Positions 6,333 to 7,896 of a stretch of DNA of 7,896 nucleotides are shown here, piece by piece; the first letter of the stretch is position 1; the number at the start of each line of letters is the position of its first letter. Origin of the DNA: Marinilabiliales bacterium (GTDB lineage Bacteria > Bacteroidota > Bacteroidia > Bacteroidales > UBA12077); assembly GCA_002869305.1 (NCBI GenBank), contig PKTC01000192.1:1-7896 (forward strand). Direction: 5' to 3'. Position numbers and translations under genes: made by a program. The notes below the pieces were generated by a model. It saw nothing but the letters and a program-made list of their open reading frames with translations, ran no database searches and was not told the origin of the DNA.

Positions 6333-7304
6333 CTAATCAAATGATTGTCCACTGTTCGAAGAAATAAAAATCATCTTATCGAATTCTTCTGGTGTCAAAT
6401 CATTAAAATAATAATGAACGGGATTTACCTTTTTATTATTCTTAAAAACTTCGTAATGCAGGTGCGGTGCAGTTGATGTGCCAGTTGAACCGACAAAACC
6501 AATCACTTCTCCGCGTTTTACTTTTTGTCCTTTACGGACGTTGAAACCATTGAGATGGCCATATAAAGTTTTATAACCAAATCCATGATCTATAATAATT
6601 CTTTTACCATAACCTCTTAAAGAATTTTCAACCGTAACAACCGTTCCGTCACCAGAAGCATAAACCTCAGTTCCGGTAGGCGCAGTAAAATCCATACCAT
6701 AATGGAACTTTCTAATCTTATATATTGGGTGAATTCGCCATCCCCAACCCGAAGCAGTTCTTCTTAAGTCTTTATTTGAAATTGGCATTATTGCAGGTAC
6801 GCAAGCAACCATTTTTTCCTTATTCTTTGCCAAATCTATAACATCATCGTACGATTTAGATTGAACATACAAACGTTTAGTGATTTTGTCTAATCGCTGA
6901 GCAGTTTCAGTTACCAAATCCGAATTTTTAAACCCTTGTAAATCAATGTATCGGTTTGTACCTCCAAAACCTGCAGAACGTACCGAAGGAGGTATGGGTT
7001 CCGCCTCGAAAATGACACGATATATATTATCATCTCTTTTCTGAAGATCTTCCAGTGTTTTTTCCACTAAATCGAAGCGATTATTTAAAATTTCGTATTG
7101 TGTAGCTAATTGCTGGTTTTCTCGAATTAAACCCTTTTCTTTTGGGGTATCAAAGAAAATAATGAAAACTACATTATATATAATTGCAATAATTAAAGTG
7201 GCGGTAAAATAAGTAAGAAAACGATAAAATTTTTGTCTCCCTGTGAGAACAATTTTATCGTAACTAAGAGTTTTATGATCAAATTTATATTTTACTTTTG
7301 CCAT
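6333..7304 (-). CDS. Membrane-anchored M23 (LytM-type) metallopeptidase
   Basis: 323 residues: a short basic cytoplasmic tail, one transmembrane helix at about 28-51 (FLTYFTATLIIAIIYNVVFI), a coiled-coil region (~55-92), a linker, and a C-terminal M23 domain (~183-300). Zinc ligands and catalytic residues are all present: HYGMD (His201, Asp205), YGHL (His250) and HLHYEV (His281, His283). The family cleaves peptide cross-bridges or stems of peptidoglycan; the topology puts the domain in the periplasm. TM plus coiled coil plus M23 also resembles envelope scaffold proteins. It is a paralogue of the next gene upstream (7348-7896). The propeller gene follows after 6 bp. A perfect TATATTTG (7325-7332) lies just upstream, so it may also have its own promoter. 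Stop codon is TAG. Confidence 0.9.
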   Translation of the reverse strand: MAKVKYKFDHKTLSYDKIVLTGRQKFYRFLTYFTATLIIAIIYNVVFIIFFDTPKEKGLIRENQQLATQYEILNNRFDLVEKTLEDLQKRDDNIYRVIFEAEPIPPSVRSAGFGGTNRYIDLQGFKNSDLVTETAQRLDKITKRLYVQSKSYDDVIDLAKNKEKMVACVPAIMPISNKDLRRTASGWGWRIHPIYKIRKFHYGMDFTAPTGTEVYASGDGTVVTVENSLRGYGKRIIIDHGFGYKTLYGHLNGFNVRKGQKVKRGEVIGFVGSTGTSTAPHLHYEVFKNNKKVNPVHYYFNDLTPEEFDKMIFISSNSGQSFD

Positions 7305-7613
7305 AAATTCAGTTATTTACGGCTCAAATATAAGGAATTATTTTAAACTAATCCATTGGATTAGGTCTTTTTGAGCAAGCCGCAATCATTAATTCATACT
7401 CCTCTTCACTAATATCATTAAAATAATAATTTATAGGATCTATTGCCCTATTGTTCAATTTAACTTCATAGTGCAAATGAGCTCCTGTTGAACGGCCAGT
7501 ATTTCCCAAGGTTCCAATTATATCACCTCGTTTAATTTTTTGCCCATCATCAACCAGGATATTTTTTAAATGTGCATAAACCGTTTTATAACCGTATCCA
7601 TGATCTATAATAA
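6399..7613. repeat. Direct-repeat patches left by tandem duplication of the M23 gene
   Basis: Two exact DNA matches are shared by the M23 genes: a 17-nt match at 6399-6415 and 7414-7430 (encoding the YYFND region) and an 18-nt match at 6581-6598 and 7596-7613 (encoding the IIIDHG region). Both pairs are offset by exactly 1015 bp, so the two domains align without gaps between these points. The coordinates given span the outer limits of the repeated patches; the sequence between is otherwise diverged. Confidence 0.75.
7325..7332 (-). promoter_or_regulatory. Perfect -7-like element (TATATTTG) upstream of the M23 gene
   Basis: The - strand reads TATATTTG, matching all fixed positions of TAnnTTTG, in the 43-bp gap between the two M23 genes. 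No TTTG is found at 19-22 nt upstream (that region is inside the end of the upstream M23 gene), and the implied leader is only about 14 nt. An internal promoter is possible but weakly supported. Confidence 0.3.
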
Positions 7614-7896
7614 CACGATTTCCGTAGCCATGAAAAGTATAGCCGGATTCAACAACAACTCCATCACCAGTAGCAAATATCTCAGACCCTTCTGTACCGG
7701 TAAAATCCATTCCATGATGCATTGTTCTTTTACCAGTAAAAGGATCCTTTCTGGAGCCGAAATAATCGCTTATTCGAGCAAAGTCTTTAATAGCAACAGG
7801 CTGTATTGCAGGAATACTTGCAATCATTTTTTCCTTATTTTTAGCTAATTCAATAACTGTGTCAAACGATTTGGACTGTACATATATCTTTTTTGA
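7348..7896 (-). CDS. M23 (LytM-type) metallopeptidase, second paralogue, 5' end off-window
   Basis: 182 codons are visible and the frame stays open to the right edge, so the gene starts outside the window; the ATG at 7827 is internal, because the codons upstream of it (KKIYVQSKSFDTVIELAKNK) match the same linker in the neighbouring paralogue (KRLYVQSKSYDDVIDLAKNK). The M23 domain is complete: HHGMD (visible residues 60-64, ligands His60 and Asp64), YAHL (His109), AHLHYEV (His140, His142). An FGSRKDPFTGKR segment precedes the first His, the usual family pattern. By homology the missing part should hold a transmembrane helix and coiled coil. The C-terminus ends shortly after the INYYFNDISEEEYELM segment, which parallels VHYYFNDLTPEEFDKM in the paralogue. 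Probably the upstream gene of the same operon. Stop codon is TAG. Confidence 0.9.
   Translation of the reverse strand, partial: SKKIYVQSKSFDTVIELAKNKEKMIASIPAIQPVAIKDFARISDYFGSRKDPFTGKRTMHHGMDFTGTEGSEIFATGDGVVVESGYTFHGYGNRVIIDHGYGYKTVYAHLKNILVDDGQKIKRGDIIGTLGNTGRSTGAHLHYEVKLNNRAIDPINYYFNDISEEEYELMIAACSKRPNPMD

Noticed and set aside
7348..7827. A complete 159-residue secreted M23 protein starting at 7827
   Set aside because: The frame is open upstream to the window edge and those codons match the linker of the neighbouring paralogue, so the ATG is internal and the gene is only partly visible.
7570..7848. 92-codon open frame on the + strand
   Set aside because: It is antisense to the M23 domain, whose catalytic motifs are read on the opposite strand; it is a shadow frame.

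Overview
The window is AT-rich, almost gap-free bacterial DNA that reads as Bacteroidota, probably a marine or anaerobic Bacteroidales/Marinilabiliales-type organism. The signs are a TonB-dependent receptor followed by a DUF4249 lipoprotein (a Bacteroidota gene pair), absence of clear Shine-Dalgarno sequences, promoter-like elements of the Bacteroidota TTTG / TAnnTTTG type, and a MerR / M23 / Nif3 neighbourhood typical of that phylum. The genus call is inference only.

Left part (1-2510, + strand): the last ~530 codons of a TonB-dependent outer-membrane receptor, interrupted by one in-frame TGA at 920-922, and five bases later an intact DUF4249 outer-membrane lipoprotein. A strong GC-rich hairpin (2484-2510) ends this unit and also serves the convergent genes from the right.

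Right part (2531-7896, all - strand, read right to left): a partial M23 metallopeptidase cut by the right edge, a second complete membrane-anchored M23 metallopeptidase, a secreted PQQ-type beta-propeller protein 6 bp behind it, then a likely new transcription unit with a short MerR-type regulator, a Nif3-like dinuclear-metal protein and a C4 zinc-ribbon coiled-coil protein. A promoter candidate with a 13-nt dyad in its spacer precedes the MerR gene. An intrinsic-terminator-like hairpin with a T7 tract overlaps the MerR stop codon and may attenuate expression of the Nif3/zinc-ribbon pair.

How the genes may work together: the receptor/lipoprotein pair is an uptake module for an unknown substrate, possibly inactivated. 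The two M23 enzymes are peptidoglycan hydrolases or hydrolase regulators anchored at the inner membrane, and the exported propeller, apparently co-transcribed with them, could be an envelope scaffold. Nif3 and the zinc-ribbon protein are a widely conserved housekeeping pair of unclear function. I see no CRISPR array, rRNA or tRNA gene, insertion sequence or defence system, and no gene-free stretch over 300 bases. The most notable points are the in-frame TGA, the tandem M23 duplication, the propeller gene placed between M23 and MerR, and the two regulatory structures flanking the MerR gene.
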